Positions 46,527-56,367 of a DNA stretch of 64,000 nt are shown piece by piece. Position 1 is the first letter of the stretch, and each line of letters begins with the position of its first letter. Under the pieces are notes generated by a model. The model saw only the letters and a program-made list of their open reading frames with translations, made no database searches and was not told where the DNA came from. Source of the stretch: Fen-183 sp036504335 (lineage in GTDB: Bacteria; Acidobacteriota; Thermoanaerobaculia; UBA5066); NCBI GenBank assembly GCA_036504335.1, contig DASXVJ010000035.1, positions 62,001-126,000 of the forward strand, in the 5' to 3' direction. Both the position numbers and the translations under genes were made by a program.

Positions 46527-48641
46527 CTACCTCAGGCCGAGCTGCGGCGTGATCGTCTGCTGCCCCACCGACGGCGCGAGCGAGCCCCCGCCGAAGAGGA
46601 CCGCAAGACCAGCCCCGAACCGACGGTCGCGCGTGATCGGCTGGTCCTCCGCATGCGGCGCCATGGCGGACTCGAGGTACTGCGCCCAGACGGCGAAGCC
46701 CCGGATCTTTCCCCACGTGCGGACCGTGAGCCGTCCGCCCCAGCTCCACGAGCTCGAATCCGAGAGGCCGCCCGTCGCCGTCTGCCGCGTCCAGGATCCG
46801 AGTGGCGTGATGTTCACCATCCGGCTGAACAGCGCGACGTCGGGCGTGATGGCGACGTTGAGGCTCGTCGTGACGTCGCCCGTCAGGCGATTCTCGGACT
46901 GGTTCACGCCGGCGCTCGTCTGGACGGAGAAGACGTTCCCCTGCCGCGAGATGCCGAGCGTCGCGCCGCGCGTCTCGGCCTCGCTCGTGGACAGGCCGTC
47001 CGTCTCCTGTCGGCCGCCGAGGAGGCCGAGCGAGAACTGGAACTCGCCGAGAGGCTGGGCGACCGAGAGATTCAGGTTCGTCGCCTTGTTCGTCGAGCCC
47101 GCCGACTCCGCCTTGTTCTCCTGCAGCGAAGCCGACACGGACGTCCGGCTCGCGGCGAAACTGTAGGACGCCGTGAGGGCGCCCGCGTCGGCGCGGCCGC
47201 TCGGCGTCGAGAAGCCCGTCGTCCCGGACCCGGCGCCGCCCGAGTCGCCCGTGTGCGCGTAGTTCGCCGAGAGCGAGAGCGCGCCGAACGAACGGGAGAT
47301 CGACCCGTCGTAGACTTTCCGGCCCGCGATCAGCGCGGGGTTCGCCGGCGCGCCGAAGTTGTCGCCGATGAGGCGGACGCCTCCGGCGAGCGAGAACCCC
47401 AGCGGGTTCGCGGTCAGGAGGATCGCGTAGGCCCAGTCGGTCTGGGTCGGCTTCGACGTCCGGTCGCTCGTGAACTCGCTCCGGACGGCCTCGCCGCGGA
47501 GCATGAGGTTCGACGTCGGCTCGAGGAGAAGGTCGGCCGAGAACGACAGCAGCTGGCCCTTCTTCGGCGCCGAACCGTAGAACGCGGGCTGCGCCTGGGC
47601 CGCGCCCGGCGTGCCCGCTGCGCCCGCCGTGCCGACCGGCGGGGCGAGCGCCGGTGGGGCCACGTAGAGGGGGTCCTTGTCGTCCTCGACGTACTGGTAG
47701 AGGACGCGGAGCTTGACGCGGTCCGTGCCGACCTTCGGCATGAAGGCGACGCCGTAGAGCGTCTGGCGGAACTCGTTGACGCCCGTGGAGGCCGGCAGCC
47801 CGTCGTCGAAGTTGCCGAACGCGCGCAGCGAGGCGAGCTTCGTGTCGTAACCGAGCTCGATGCCGCGGCGCGTCGACACCGTCTGAAGGAGCGGGGACGG
47901 CGCGAACGTCTCGACGGGGCCGTTGCCGAGCGCTCCGGAGACCGCTCCGGCCTTCGCGGTCACGACGACCGCGGGCGGCGTCACGTGCGCCGGCAGGGCG
48001 TTCGGGTCGACGTTCTGCGCGAGCGTCCCGTTGAACGCGGTCTGGACGCCCGCGACGTTGTCGTTGACGGAGCCCTCGAAGTGCGGAACGCCCGTGATCG
48101 ACGTTGCGTTCGTCGTCGGCCCCTCGCGGTCGACGGGCTCGCCGTGCGTGCGCGCGACCTCGGCCCCGAACGACCAGCCGAAGGCGGACTCGGGGCGCGG
48201 CGGCGGCGCCGACGTCTGGAACGTCCACGCGACGGCAGAGGAGACTCCCAGCGCGGTGTAGACGACGTCCACCGTGTGCGGCCCGCCCGAGATCTCGACG
48301 AACGGCTCGAAGCGCCAGATGCCCCCGTTGGACGAGACGAGCTGCGTCACGATCACGCCGTCGAGCGTCATCTGGACGAGCGTGAAGTCGGAAGCGGCGG
48401 GCCGGAACGTGATGACGGGCCGGACGGTCGCGACCTCCCCGAGCGGCTCGACGAGGACGAAGCCCGGCGGCGGGGCGTCCGTGGCGGCGGCGGCGGGAGG
48501 CGCCTCCGGCGGCGCCGCCAGGGACGCGGCGGTCGCCGCGGACGCCCCGACCGGCAGAGCGCCCATCGGGGTGACCTGCGCGGACGCGGTTCCGGCGAGA
48601 ACGGCTGCGGCGAGCGCGGGGACGAAACCGGCGCATCTCAC
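46527..48641 (-). CDS. Outer-membrane beta-barrel-like protein with an N-terminal Ig-like domain
   Basis: 704 residues from GTG 48641, exported (GFVPALAAAVLAGTASAQ). Residues about 60-150 form a beta-sandwich (GFVLVEPLGEVATVRPVITFRPAASD… PHTVDVVYTALG). The remainder is long alternating-pattern strands of barrel type: LRGEAVRSEFTSD, YSFAASRTSVSASLQENKAE, GATLGISRQGNVFSVQTSAG, LTVRTWGKIRGFAVWAQYLES, ending AGLAVLFGGGS…QLGLR. The start overlaps the stop of the giant repeat protein gene (GTGA, 48638-48641), so they are made together. It may export, anchor or assemble that protein; this is inference. Confidence 0.75.
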   Translation of the reverse strand: MRCAGFVPALAAAVLAGTASAQVTPMGALPVGASAATAASLAAPPEAPPAAAATDAPPPGFVLVEPLGEVATVRPVITFRPAASDFTLVQMTLDGVIVTQLVSSNGGIWRFEPFVEISGGPHTVDVVYTALGVSSAVAWTFQTSAPPPRPESAFGWSFGAEVARTHGEPVDREGPTTNATSITGVPHFEGSVNDNVAGVQTAFNGTLAQNVDPNALPAHVTPPAVVVTAKAGAVSGALGNGPVETFAPSPLLQTVSTRRGIELGYDTKLASLRAFGNFDDGLPASTGVNEFRQTLYGVAFMPKVGTDRVKLRVLYQYVEDDKDPLYVAPPALAPPVGTAGAAGTPGAAQAQPAFYGSAPKKGQLLSFSADLLLEPTSNLMLRGEAVRSEFTSDRTSKPTQTDWAYAILLTANPLGFSLAGGVRLIGDNFGAPANPALIAGRKVYDGSISRSFGALSLSANYAHTGDSGGAGSGTTGFSTPSGRADAGALTASYSFAASRTSVSASLQENKAESAGSTNKATNLNLSVAQPLGEFQFSLGLLGGRQETDGLSTSEAETRGATLGISRQGNVFSVQTSAGVNQSENRLTGDVTTSLNVAITPDVALFSRMVNITPLGSWTRQTATGGLSDSSSWSWGGRLTVRTWGKIRGFAVWAQYLESAMAPHAEDQPITRDRRFGAGLAVLFGGGSLAPSVGQQTITPQLGLR

Positions 48642-51600
48642 CGCGCACCTCCGGCCGCCGGCACGCGGGCGGCCGCCATCGCCCCGAGCGGGCGCCCGTC
48701 CTTGTCGACGGCGGAAACCCGCCAGAGGAACGGGCCGCCCCGCGGAATGGCCGGGGACGGAATCAGAAGGAACGGCTTGCTGAGGATTTCGGTCCTCACG
48801 CGCTTGAGACCTTCGGGCGCCTGCTCGTAGAGCGTGTGGACGTAGAGCGCGCCGGCAATTTCCTGCCAGACGAACCGCACACCCGCGGGGTCCGCGGTCG
48901 CCTGGCCGTGAAGGTCCTGCAGCGCGGCCTCCGAGCCGCCGATCGAGAACCTGCCTTGCGCGGACGAGACCGTCCAGCCCTCGGCCATGTCGAGAGAGCC
49001 CTCGCTCGTGGGCGGCGCGGACGCGCCGCCGCTCTGCGAGTCGAGGAACGCGCGGCCGGCGTTCGTGAAGCCGCGCACTCCCCACTCGTACTCGCCCTCG
49101 GAGAGCGAAGTCCAGAGAGAAGCCGGCGGGCTCCAGCGGGTGTCGGTCGTGTAGGACCAGCGCCAGGGCGCGCCCGGAGCGCGGCGCCTCAGGCCGACGC
49201 CGTACCGGGCGATGCCCGGCGCCGGGATCCACGCGAACGTCGGCGCGCCGAATGCCGGAGAGAGGACCGCGCCCGCCGTCGGCGAGACGAGCCGCAGCGT
49301 CTGTTGCCCTTCCTCGACGTAGATCTGGACCGGCGGCGACGAGAGCGTGTTCGGAGCGAGGACCGAGAGGGCGATCTCGTGGTTTCCCGAGATCAGCGTC
49401 GGAAGGGTGATCGCGTTCGACACGGACGTCGGCGTGCCGTTCTGGAGCGGCACCGTCGCCGTCTCGACGAGGATGCCGTCGAAGAACCAGCCGACGAGCA
49501 GGTTGCCCGTGCCGCTGCCCACGACGAGCCCCTGGGCGCGCAGCGAGTTGCCGCGCCCGACGAGCGTCCCGGACGGCGGATAGACGATTGAAATGCGCGT
49601 GGCCGACGCCGTCGAGAGAAGCGAGTTCGCGGCGGTGGCCGTGACGGTCGCCGTGGCGTTCGGAATGTAGCCCGTCGCGTCGGGCACGGCGCGGAACGTG
49701 CGGTCCGCGAGGACGACCGGCGGAGATCCGGCCTTGCCGAACTGCTCGCCCGTCACGAGGACCGTGTTCGAGACGGTCACGGCGCCGCGCGGCGGGAGCA
49801 CGATCGAGAGCGGCTCGACGACGGAGCCGAGGACGGCGCCGGAGCGGTCGCGCAGCAGGTACGTATCGCCCGTGATCGTGAGCGGGGCGTCCGAGAGGCT
49901 GCGGAGCTCGTAGCGGACCGCGACGGGCTGATCCGGCGACACGAGGGCGGTCGTCGGCGAGACCGTGACCGTGAACCCGCCGGAGGCCGCCAGGACCGTG
50001 AGCGGGACGTTGAGCGTCTTCGAGATGAGGAGCGGCCGGCGCCGCACGTTCGGCGAGGGGACCTCGTCCGCGCGGAAGACGAGCGTGTACGCGCCGGGAG
50101 AGAGGACGCGGGGAATCGAGAGGGTCGCGGCCTGCGGGACGTTGGGCGTGAGCGCGGGCTGCGGCGGCGTGAGCGTCACGCCGGGCGGCATGGAGACGGG
50201 CGTGATCACCACGCTGCCGCCGAATCCGCCGATCGGCTCGAGGACGAGCGAGAGATCCGCGGTCCGGCCCGCCACCACCGAAGGCGCGGGCGGCGTGACG
50301 CGCACGTTGAAGTCCGCGGCCGCGACCGTGACCTGGACGTTCACGGTCCGCGTCACGGTGACGCCAGCGCCTCCGTTCGCCCCGGAGGCATTGAAGAAGA
50401 GCGTGACGGCGCCCGCCGGCGCGTCGTCCGCGGCGCGGATCTCGACCGGGTACGGGACGCCGGGCTGGAGCGGGAACGCGCCCGGCACGATCGAGATGCC
50501 CGACGAGCCGGTCGCCGCGACGTCGACGCCGCCCGACCAGCCGTTCAGCGGGACGAGCGTGACCTGCGCCGCGGCGCGGCCTCCGGCCGGGAGATTGATG
50601 ACGGACGGCGTGACGGTGAGCGTGAAGTCCGGGGTCGTCTGGGCGGAGATCGCGACGCTCGCCGAGTGCGACGGGCCGCCGGGCGTCGTGCCGTTGAACG
50701 GCAGGCTCACGAAAGAGGCGGCGCCCGGCAGGAGCGACACCGTCACGGTCTTCGACTCGCCGGGGGCGAGAGAGAAGGACTTCTGGTCGACGTCGACGCC
50801 CGGAGGAAGCGCGGGGACGACCGTGACGACGCCTGAGAAGCCGTTGATCGGGCTCGACGTGATCGTCACGGGCGCCGAGCCTCCCGGCGCGAGGACGAGC
50901 GACGCCGGGACGGCCGTCAGCGCGTAGTCCTGAGCCGGGATCGAGACGCGAAGAGTCGCGGAGTGGACGAGCCCGGTCTGCGTCGAGGTCGCCGTCACGG
51001 GGACGTCGAACACCCCGGACACCCCGGTGGCGACCGCCACGTTGAGCGGGGCCGGCGTGTTCCCGGCCACGTTGGGGATCGACAGCGGCGCGACCGTGAT
51101 CCCGGCCGGGGGCGCCACGGCTACGTTGAACGTGCCGCCGAACCCGTTGATCGGGAGGATCGAGACGGTCGAAGAGCCTGACGAACCGGCCGGGAGGACG
51201 AGTGAAGGAGGCGTCAGCTGGACCTGGAAGTCGGGCGCCGACGTGATCGAGACGGAATACGTCGCGGCCCGCGATCCGGTCACGCCGGCTGCGGTCCCCG
51301 TGAAGCTCCCCGCCGACGTGCCGCTCGCGACGGCGCTCGCCGAGACGTCGAACGTCCGGCTGGTCCCGACCGGGATCGAGGCCGTGAGGGGGCTGAAGGA
51401 GATGCCCTGCAACGTCGTCGGTGCCGTGACGTCGACGGGGGCCGCGAAGTTGTTGAGCGCCTGGACCGTCACCGTGACCTGCGTCGTCCCGAGCGGCGCG
51501 AGCGTCGCGGTCGGCGGCTGGACGATCAGGTTGAAGTCGGCTTTCGGGTCCACGGTGAGCGAGAAGCTCCCCGTCCGCGGCCCCGTGACGCCCGGCGCCG

Positions 51601-53863
51601 TCCCCGAGAGCACGACCGTTCTCGTCCCCGTGGGCGTCGACGGCGTCGTGACGACCTGAACGTTCGCGCTCGCGCCGGCCGCGAGCGGGAACGTCTGCGG
51701 CACGAACGAGACGCCGCCCACGGCGGGCATCGAGACCGCGACCGCGCCCGCGAAGCCGTAGAGCGGGTTCGCGGTGACCGCCACGGTCCCCGTATCGCCC
51801 TGCAGGACCCTCACCGCGAGCGGCGCCACCGTGAGCGAGAAGTCCGGCGGGGGCTGGATCACGATGTTGGCCGCCGCCGAGCGCGTCGTCACGATGTTCA
51901 CCGGAGGGGTCGACGCGGTGGCCGTGAAAGGCAGCGTCCCGTTCGGCGCGCCCGCCGCCGCCGTGAAGAACACGTCGATCGAGCCGCCCGTGCCGGGGAA
52001 CGGGCCTGTCGCCGGAGCCGCCGTGACGTTCGGGATCGCGGGGATCGAGAGCGTCGTCGGCGTGTTCCACCCGTTGAGGGCGGTCATCGTGAACGTGATC
52101 TTCCCGGTCGCCCCCGGCGAGAGGGTGAGAGTCGGCGGGTTCGCCGTGAGCGTGAAGTCCGGCGGCGGCGGCACGACGATCGAAACGCTGACGGTTCGCG
52201 TTCCCGGCACGCCGGCCGCGCTCGCGTTCACGGGAGCCGTGTACGTGCCCGGCGCGGCGTTGGCCGCGACGGTGAAGGCCATCGTGACCGGCCCCCCTCC
52301 GAAAATGCTGAACGCGGAGCCTCCGGCCGGGCAGTTCGTCGACGGCACACAGCTCGGCGTGATGCTCTGGATCGCCGGGACCGACCCGCCCGCCGTGGCC
52401 GTGAAGCCGCCCAGCGGATTCAGCGTGATCACGACGTTCCCGGTCTGGCCCTGCCGGATCGTGATGGGATTCGGGGCGGCGCTGAGCGTGAAGTCCGGCC
52501 CCGCGAACACGTTCACCGTGACCGGGACGTTGCCCGACTGGCCCGTGGACGGGACGTTGAAGTGGACGTTCGCGGGATACGAGCCCGGCACGACGCCCGC
52601 TGCCGCGGAGATGGGAAGCGACGCCGGGGGGTAGCTGATCAGGTAGTTGACGCTGACGGTTCCCGGCAACGTGAAGCCCGCCGGCAGCCCGGTGATCGTG
52701 TAGTCGACGCGCGGGGAGACGTTGCAGTTCAGCGGCGGCGGGAGCGTGTTCGCCGTGAAGGCCTGGCTCACGCCGCCCGCCTGCAGCGAGATCGACGCCG
52801 ACGTCGTCGACGCCGCAACGTCCGGGTTCACGACCGTGAAGGCGACCGGAAACGTCTTGTTCACGGCCGCAGCCGCGTCCTGCAGCCGGTACGTGACCGA
52901 CTGCGCGCCCAGCGGCGCGCCGGCGGCCTGGACCGAGAAGGCCTGCCCGCCGAGGCTCTGCCCGATCGCGAGCGTGATCGATTTCGGAGACGTCTCGGTG
53001 ATTCCGGCCGGCAGCGAGATCGGGTTGATCAGCGCGTTCCCGGCGTACCCGAACACGCTGTTGAAGGTGTAGAGCGAGCGGACGGCCAAACCCCCGTTGC
53101 AGACGACCGGAGAGGTCGGCAAAACGACCGCGATGTCCGGGATGTTGAGCGTCAGCGTGGACGTCGACGTGAGGACCTTGCCGGTCGTGCCCGTCCACGT
53201 CGCCGTCAGGGGCACCGCGTAAGAGCCCCCCGGCGGCGCGCCCGTGCGGCTGAACAGGTAGTTGAGCGTGTTCGTGAACGGGGAGAGCTCGGTCTTGGAC
53301 CCTCCCGCGGTCACGCCGGCGGGCGCCCCGCCCGTGTCGACGCCGAAGACCACCGGAACGCCGCCGGCCGCGTTCAGGCCGAAGCCGGGGTCGACGGACA
53401 CGCGCACGGGGACGTTGACGGCCGAGGCCCCGAGCGTGATCGTCGGCGTCGTGATCGACAGGCGCATCTGGGGTTCGGAGATCGTCAGGGCGAACGTGGC
53501 CGAGCCGCCCGCGAACGTCTGGTCCGTGACGGTGAACGTGTAGGGTCCCGCGGTCGCGTTCGCCCCGATGTTGAGCGTGAACGTCGTGCTTGCGGTCCCG
53601 AGGCGCAGGACCTTGACGTACGTCGGAGCCGCCGGGACCGCCGTGACGCCGGCGGGCAGCCCTGTGATCGCAAGCGTTCCGGTGCCGGACACGAGGATGT
53701 TCAGGCCCGAAAGCGTGACCGTGACGGTCACGCTCTGGGTGGGAAAGAGGCTCTGCGCGTTGGGCGCGAGCGCGACCGTCGCACTCGCGCGATGCGCGCA
53801 AAGAAGGACACTGGCCGCCAGCAGTCCGGCCTTCAGGCTCCCGGTTCCGAGGCCCCGTCTCAT
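48638..53863 (-). CDS. Giant secreted protein with tandem Ig-like beta repeats
   Basis: A 1741-residue exported protein; the ATG at 53863 follows a GAGGGGGA ribosome site, and the signal peptide contains AGLLAASVLLCAHRASA. At least eight repeats of about 90-105 residues begin (P/A)DF(T/S/N/Q)-x-L or V…P, and contain a G-x-G/S stretch, a Val/Ile-rich strand, a P-(I/L)-(N/Y/G)-G-(F/W)-(S/G/A)-G-x-(V/F) turn and a (G/A)-(S/T)-R terminal strand. A Fn3/Ig-like C-terminus has the IVYPPSGTLVGRGNSLRAQG block. Repeats of this kind are common in Acidobacteriota cell-surface proteins. It is probably an adhesin or extracellular scaffold; the ligand is unknown. Confidence 0.88.
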   Translation of the reverse strand: MRRGLGTGSLKAGLLAASVLLCAHRASATVALAPNAQSLFPTQSVTVTVTLSGLNILVSGTGTLAITGLPAGVTAVPAAPTYVKVLRLGTASTTFTLNIGANATAGPYTFTVTDQTFAGGSATFALTISEPQMRLSITTPTITLGASAVNVPVRVSVDPGFGLNAAGGVPVVFGVDTGGAPAGVTAGGSKTELSPFTNTLNYLFSRTGAPPGGSYAVPLTATWTGTTGKVLTSTSTLTLNIPDIAVVLPTSPVVCNGGLAVRSLYTFNSVFGYAGNALINPISLPAGITETSPKSITLAIGQSLGGQAFSVQAAGAPLGAQSVTYRLQDAAAAVNKTFPVAFTVVNPDVAASTTSASISLQAGGVSQAFTANTLPPPLNCNVSPRVDYTITGLPAGFTLPGTVSVNYLISYPPASLPISAAAGVVPGSYPANVHFNVPSTGQSGNVPVTVNVFAGPDFTLSAAPNPITIRQGQTGNVVITLNPLGGFTATAGGSVPAIQSITPSCVPSTNCPAGGSAFSIFGGGPVTMAFTVAANAAPGTYTAPVNASAAGVPGTRTVSVSIVVPPPPDFTLTANPPTLTLSPGATGKITFTMTALNGWNTPTTLSIPAIPNVTAAPATGPFPGTGGSIDVFFTAAAGAPNGTLPFTATASTPPVNIVTTRSAAANIVIQPPPDFSLTVAPLAVRVLQGDTGTVAVTANPLYGFAGAVAVSMPAVGGVSFVPQTFPLAAGASANVQVVTTPSTPTGTRTVVLSGTAPGVTGPRTGSFSLTVDPKADFNLIVQPPTATLAPLGTTQVTVTVQALNNFAAPVDVTAPTTLQGISFSPLTASIPVGTSRTFDVSASAVASGTSAGSFTGTAAGVTGSRAATYSVSITSAPDFQVQLTPPSLVLPAGSSGSSTVSILPINGFGGTFNVAVAPPAGITVAPLSIPNVAGNTPAPLNVAVATGVSGVFDVPVTATSTQTGLVHSATLRVSIPAQDYALTAVPASLVLAPGGSAPVTITSSPINGFSGVVTVVPALPPGVDVDQKSFSLAPGESKTVTVSLLPGAASFVSLPFNGTTPGGPSHSASVAISAQTTPDFTLTVTPSVINLPAGGRAAAQVTLVPLNGWSGGVDVAATGSSGISIVPGAFPLQPGVPYPVEIRAADDAPAGAVTLFFNASGANGGAGVTVTRTVNVQVTVAAADFNVRVTPPAPSVVAGRTADLSLVLEPIGGFGGSVVITPVSMPPGVTLTPPQPALTPNVPQAATLSIPRVLSPGAYTLVFRADEVPSPNVRRRPLLISKTLNVPLTVLAASGGFTVTVSPTTALVSPDQPVAVRYELRSLSDAPLTITGDTYLLRDRSGAVLGSVVEPLSIVLPPRGAVTVSNTVLVTGEQFGKAGSPPVVLADRTFRAVPDATGYIPNATATVTATAANSLLSTASATRISIVYPPSGTLVGRGNSLRAQGLVVGSGTGNLLVGWFFDGILVETATVPLQNGTPTSVSNAITLPTLISGNHEIALSVLAPNTLSSPPVQIYVEEGQQTLRLVSPTAGAVLSPAFGAPTFAWIPAPGIARYGVGLRRRAPGAPWRWSYTTDTRWSPPASLWTSLSEGEYEWGVRGFTNAGRAFLDSQSGGASAPPTSEGSLDMAEGWTVSSAQGRFSIGGSEAALQDLHGQATADPAGVRFVWQEIAGALYVHTLYEQAPEGLKRVRTEILSKPFLLIPSPAIPRGGPFLWRVSAVDKDGRPLGAMAAARVPAAGGAR

Positions 53864-53962
53864 CTTGTCGTCCCCCTCAGGTGCCCGCAATCCTGCCACG
53901 GATCGGGCGGGGCCCGCACCCCGGTCTCATTCCGCGCTGCAGCATCACGAGCCCTCGAGCCT

Positions 53963-54904
53963 TCACTGGTACGGATTCGTCCCGGCGGGGCCTTCGATCT
54001 CGACCTTGACGGACACGGTGACCGTGCCGTCCCGCTCCGCCCAGAAGTGGAGTTTCGCCGACGGATCGTCCGAGCCCACCGCCGGCGTCTTCGTCCACTG
54101 CCAGTCGGCATTTCCAAACTTGTGCGCGCCGACCGCGTCGAAGCTCTTCACCTTCCAGCCGTTCTTCAGCCGGAAGTTCGTGAACCCCTCCGGGTCCGAC
54201 CGTGCACCGGTGAACGAGCCGGTACAGCTCAGCCTGAAGAAGACTCCCGCCGACGCAAACCCGCCCCACCGAACGACGTCCGGGTCCTTCGCGTCCTTCA
54301 GATCGGCCGTGCACGTCGGGACGCCGGAGAGCGCAATCGCGAACTGGGCCCCGCTCCGCTTCGCCGTGTCGAAATCGAGGAGCTGGGTCTCCTTCGGCGG
54401 AGTCGAGCCGGGCGGCGGCGCCTGGTCCCGCGATACCTGCGGGATCGTCAGCCTCAGGCGGCTCTCGTTGTTGGCGCGCTGCACGATGGGCTCGTGGAGA
54501 ATGTCGTCGGGGTCGACACGCGCGAAGTACTCGCGGACGCCGGGGCCGACGTTGACGTGCGCCCCGACGGTCTGGCTCGCGCCCGGCGCGAGGTTGTTGA
54601 CCGTGGTCTCGAGCTCGAGGACGTCGGGCTGGGGATTCGTCCGGAGCACGCGGATCTTGAGGCCGCTGAGCGTGACGCCCTGGAGCCCTCCGGTCACGTT
54701 CTTGATCGTGACCCTCAGCGTCACCTGAGTCGTCCCCGGCGGGATCGGGCTGGGTTCGCAGACGAACGCCGTCATCGCGACTCGGTCGAGAGCCGGCGCG
54801 ACCTGGGGTGCCGGCGGCTTGAACTCCTTCGGCTGAGCGGCGGCCGTCCCCGCGAGCAGGACCGCTCCGACGATGGCAGGCAGGGACTTCATGGTCATTC
54901 GCAT
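53963..54904 (-). CDS. Exported protein with a CARDB-like and a novel C-terminal domain
   Basis: 313 residues from ATG 54904 (MRMTMKSLPAIVGAVLLAGTAAAQ is an export signal). Residues about 40-150 resemble a CARDB/DUF11-type beta domain (TLRVTIKNVTGGLQGVTLSGLKIR, LAPGASQTVGAHVN). The last about 100 residues read FRLSCTGSFTGARS…FTNFRLKNGWKVKSFD…GPAGTNPYQ and match the C-terminus of the 154-residue protein at 56368, defining a small unnamed domain. It follows another exported gene and precedes the giant repeat gene. Function is unknown; it is probably surface-located. Confidence 0.75.
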   Translation of the reverse strand: MRMTMKSLPAIVGAVLLAGTAAAQPKEFKPPAPQVAPALDRVAMTAFVCEPSPIPPGTTQVTLRVTIKNVTGGLQGVTLSGLKIRVLRTNPQPDVLELETTVNNLAPGASQTVGAHVNVGPGVREYFARVDPDDILHEPIVQRANNESRLRLTIPQVSRDQAPPPGSTPPKETQLLDFDTAKRSGAQFAIALSGVPTCTADLKDAKDPDVVRWGGFASAGVFFRLSCTGSFTGARSDPEGFTNFRLKNGWKVKSFDAVGAHKFGNADWQWTKTPAVGSDDPSAKLHFWAERDGTVTVSVKVEIEGPAGTNPYQ

Positions 54905-54944
54905 GGAGAGACTCCCTTTTCGCGTCTCGGTCATAGACGGTGCG

Positions 54945-56297
54945 TCACGGATTCCCGACGACGCCGCCCCAGCGCGGCTCGAGGCAGATGAACGGCAGGT
55001 CGACGTGCTTGGTCGAGCAGTTCACGCTCGGCGCTCCGCCCGTGATCGGACCCGCTCCCTGCTGGCGGCACGCGATCGAGAACTCGGGCCGCGTGAAGTC
55101 GACCTTCACCGAGCCGACCTTGATTTTCGGCCCCTTCCACGAGACGGTGCCCTGGGACGGATCGGGCACGCTCGCGGTCTTGTTCACGACGACGAGTCCG
55201 AAAGGCGGCTGCAGGCACCCCACGAAGGTCCTGTCGCTGCAAAGCGACCCCATGGCCCGGGCAAGATCCAGCGGCTGGAGGGCATTGGGCGCGAAGTAGC
55301 CCGTCGAGATGCGCGTGCACAGAAGCGCCTCCTGGCTGCACGAAGGGGCCTGCTCGACCGTCACGTAGGAGATCGTCTGGTTCGAGAGCTCGATCTTCAG
55401 GTCGCCCGGCTGCACCTCGATTGGCACGAGCTTCAGCTCCTTGAGCTTCGGGAGGATCAGCGTGATGTCCCATGAGGTACAGATCGTGCCGGGGACGTGA
55501 ACGGTCCGCTTGCACTTCGGGAACCTGATGTCGGCGCCCGCCTGAACGCCGTCGGGGCCGGGATTCCAGACCGCCTTGAAGCTGCCCGGATCCCACTCCA
55601 CGCAAACGTCGAAGCCGTTTCCGGAAGCGAGAGCCGAGCTGCCAATCATCGCCGGGCGCGCCGCCGAGGCGGCTGCTCCGCCGACGCTCACGTGGACGGG
55701 GCCGCCCGCGGGCGATCCTGCAAGCGCGCAGGACGGGTATTCGGCGCCTGCGGTCCGGTTGCAGCCCGTGATGCACTTCAGGGCCTTGAGCGCGTTCATC
55801 GCGGCATTGAGCGAGTCGACCGCGGCCTGCGCGGCGTCGCGGATGCCCTTGAACGGCAGACCGGTGTAGGTCGCGCGGCACGGGCTCGCGGGGACGCCTC
55901 CGGGGCCGTCGGGCCAGGTCCTCAGGCAGTTCGTGAGCGCCGCGTCCGCGTCGGCGACCGCCTGGGCTGCGTTGTTGCGCGTCGTCTGCGCTTCGTTCCG
56001 CTTCGCCTTGAGGTCGTCGTAGAGACGCTGGGCGTCAGGGCTCGGGCAGCTCGCGAAGTCGGCGACCGTCTTCTGAGCGGCGGCGGCCGCGTCGCGGCTC
56101 CACTGGTCCAGCTGGTTCGCGCCGGCGATCGTGCGGTTCTTTACGTCGGAGAAGAAGTCCTCCACCGCCTTCTTCACGGTGCCGGCGGCCTGGTTGACGG
56201 CCTTGCCGACGTCGGGAAGCTGGGAGGGCGCACGGAACGCCGCGAGAAGCAGCCCGAACAACAGAACCGTACGGGATTTACTTGCGAAGCCCTTCAT
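54945..56297 (-). CDS. Exported protein of unknown function with an N-terminal helical region
   Basis: 450 residues from ATG 56297 with an ideal AGGAGG site. The signal peptide is FASKSRTVLLFGLLLAAFRAPS. Residues about 30-150 are predicted helical and coiled-coil-like (LYDDLKAKRNEAQTTRNNAAQAVADADAALTNC). The C-terminal two-thirds is beta-rich with many Cys (IKCITGCNR, IRFPKCKRTV, CTSWDITL, EALLCTR, SIACRQQG, VNCSTKHVDLPFICLEP), suggesting several disulfides. The central region has repeated PGDLKIELSNQTISYV strands. No family is recognised. It sits inside the run of exported genes between 46.5 and 57.9 kb. Confidence 0.72.
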   Translation of the reverse strand: MKGFASKSRTVLLFGLLLAAFRAPSQLPDVGKAVNQAAGTVKKAVEDFFSDVKNRTIAGANQLDQWSRDAAAAAQKTVADFASCPSPDAQRLYDDLKAKRNEAQTTRNNAAQAVADADAALTNCLRTWPDGPGGVPASPCRATYTGLPFKGIRDAAQAAVDSLNAAMNALKALKCITGCNRTAGAEYPSCALAGSPAGGPVHVSVGGAAASAARPAMIGSSALASGNGFDVCVEWDPGSFKAVWNPGPDGVQAGADIRFPKCKRTVHVPGTICTSWDITLILPKLKELKLVPIEVQPGDLKIELSNQTISYVTVEQAPSCSQEALLCTRISTGYFAPNALQPLDLARAMGSLCSDRTFVGCLQPPFGLVVVNKTASVPDPSQGTVSWKGPKIKVGSVKVDFTRPEFSIACRQQGAGPITGGAPSVNCSTKHVDLPFICLEPRWGGVVGNP

Positions 56298-56367
56298 GGG
56301 TGCCTCCTGGTTGCTCTCTCGGAACCTTCTTGTTGCCTGGGAACGCGTCACTGGCGGGTCCAAAGGG

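Noticed and set aside
48700..53800. Regular repeats possibly a CRISPR array
   Set aside because: The period is about 300 bp and lies in coding frame with diverged DNA; these are protein domain repeats, not short identical repeats with spacers.
46527..53801. A single open frame of over 2400 codons across both surface-protein genes
   Set aside because: Only the last 704 codons read as protein with a signal peptide; the rest is the shadow of the giant repeat gene, whose own frame has clear domains. Long open shadows are expected at this GC content.
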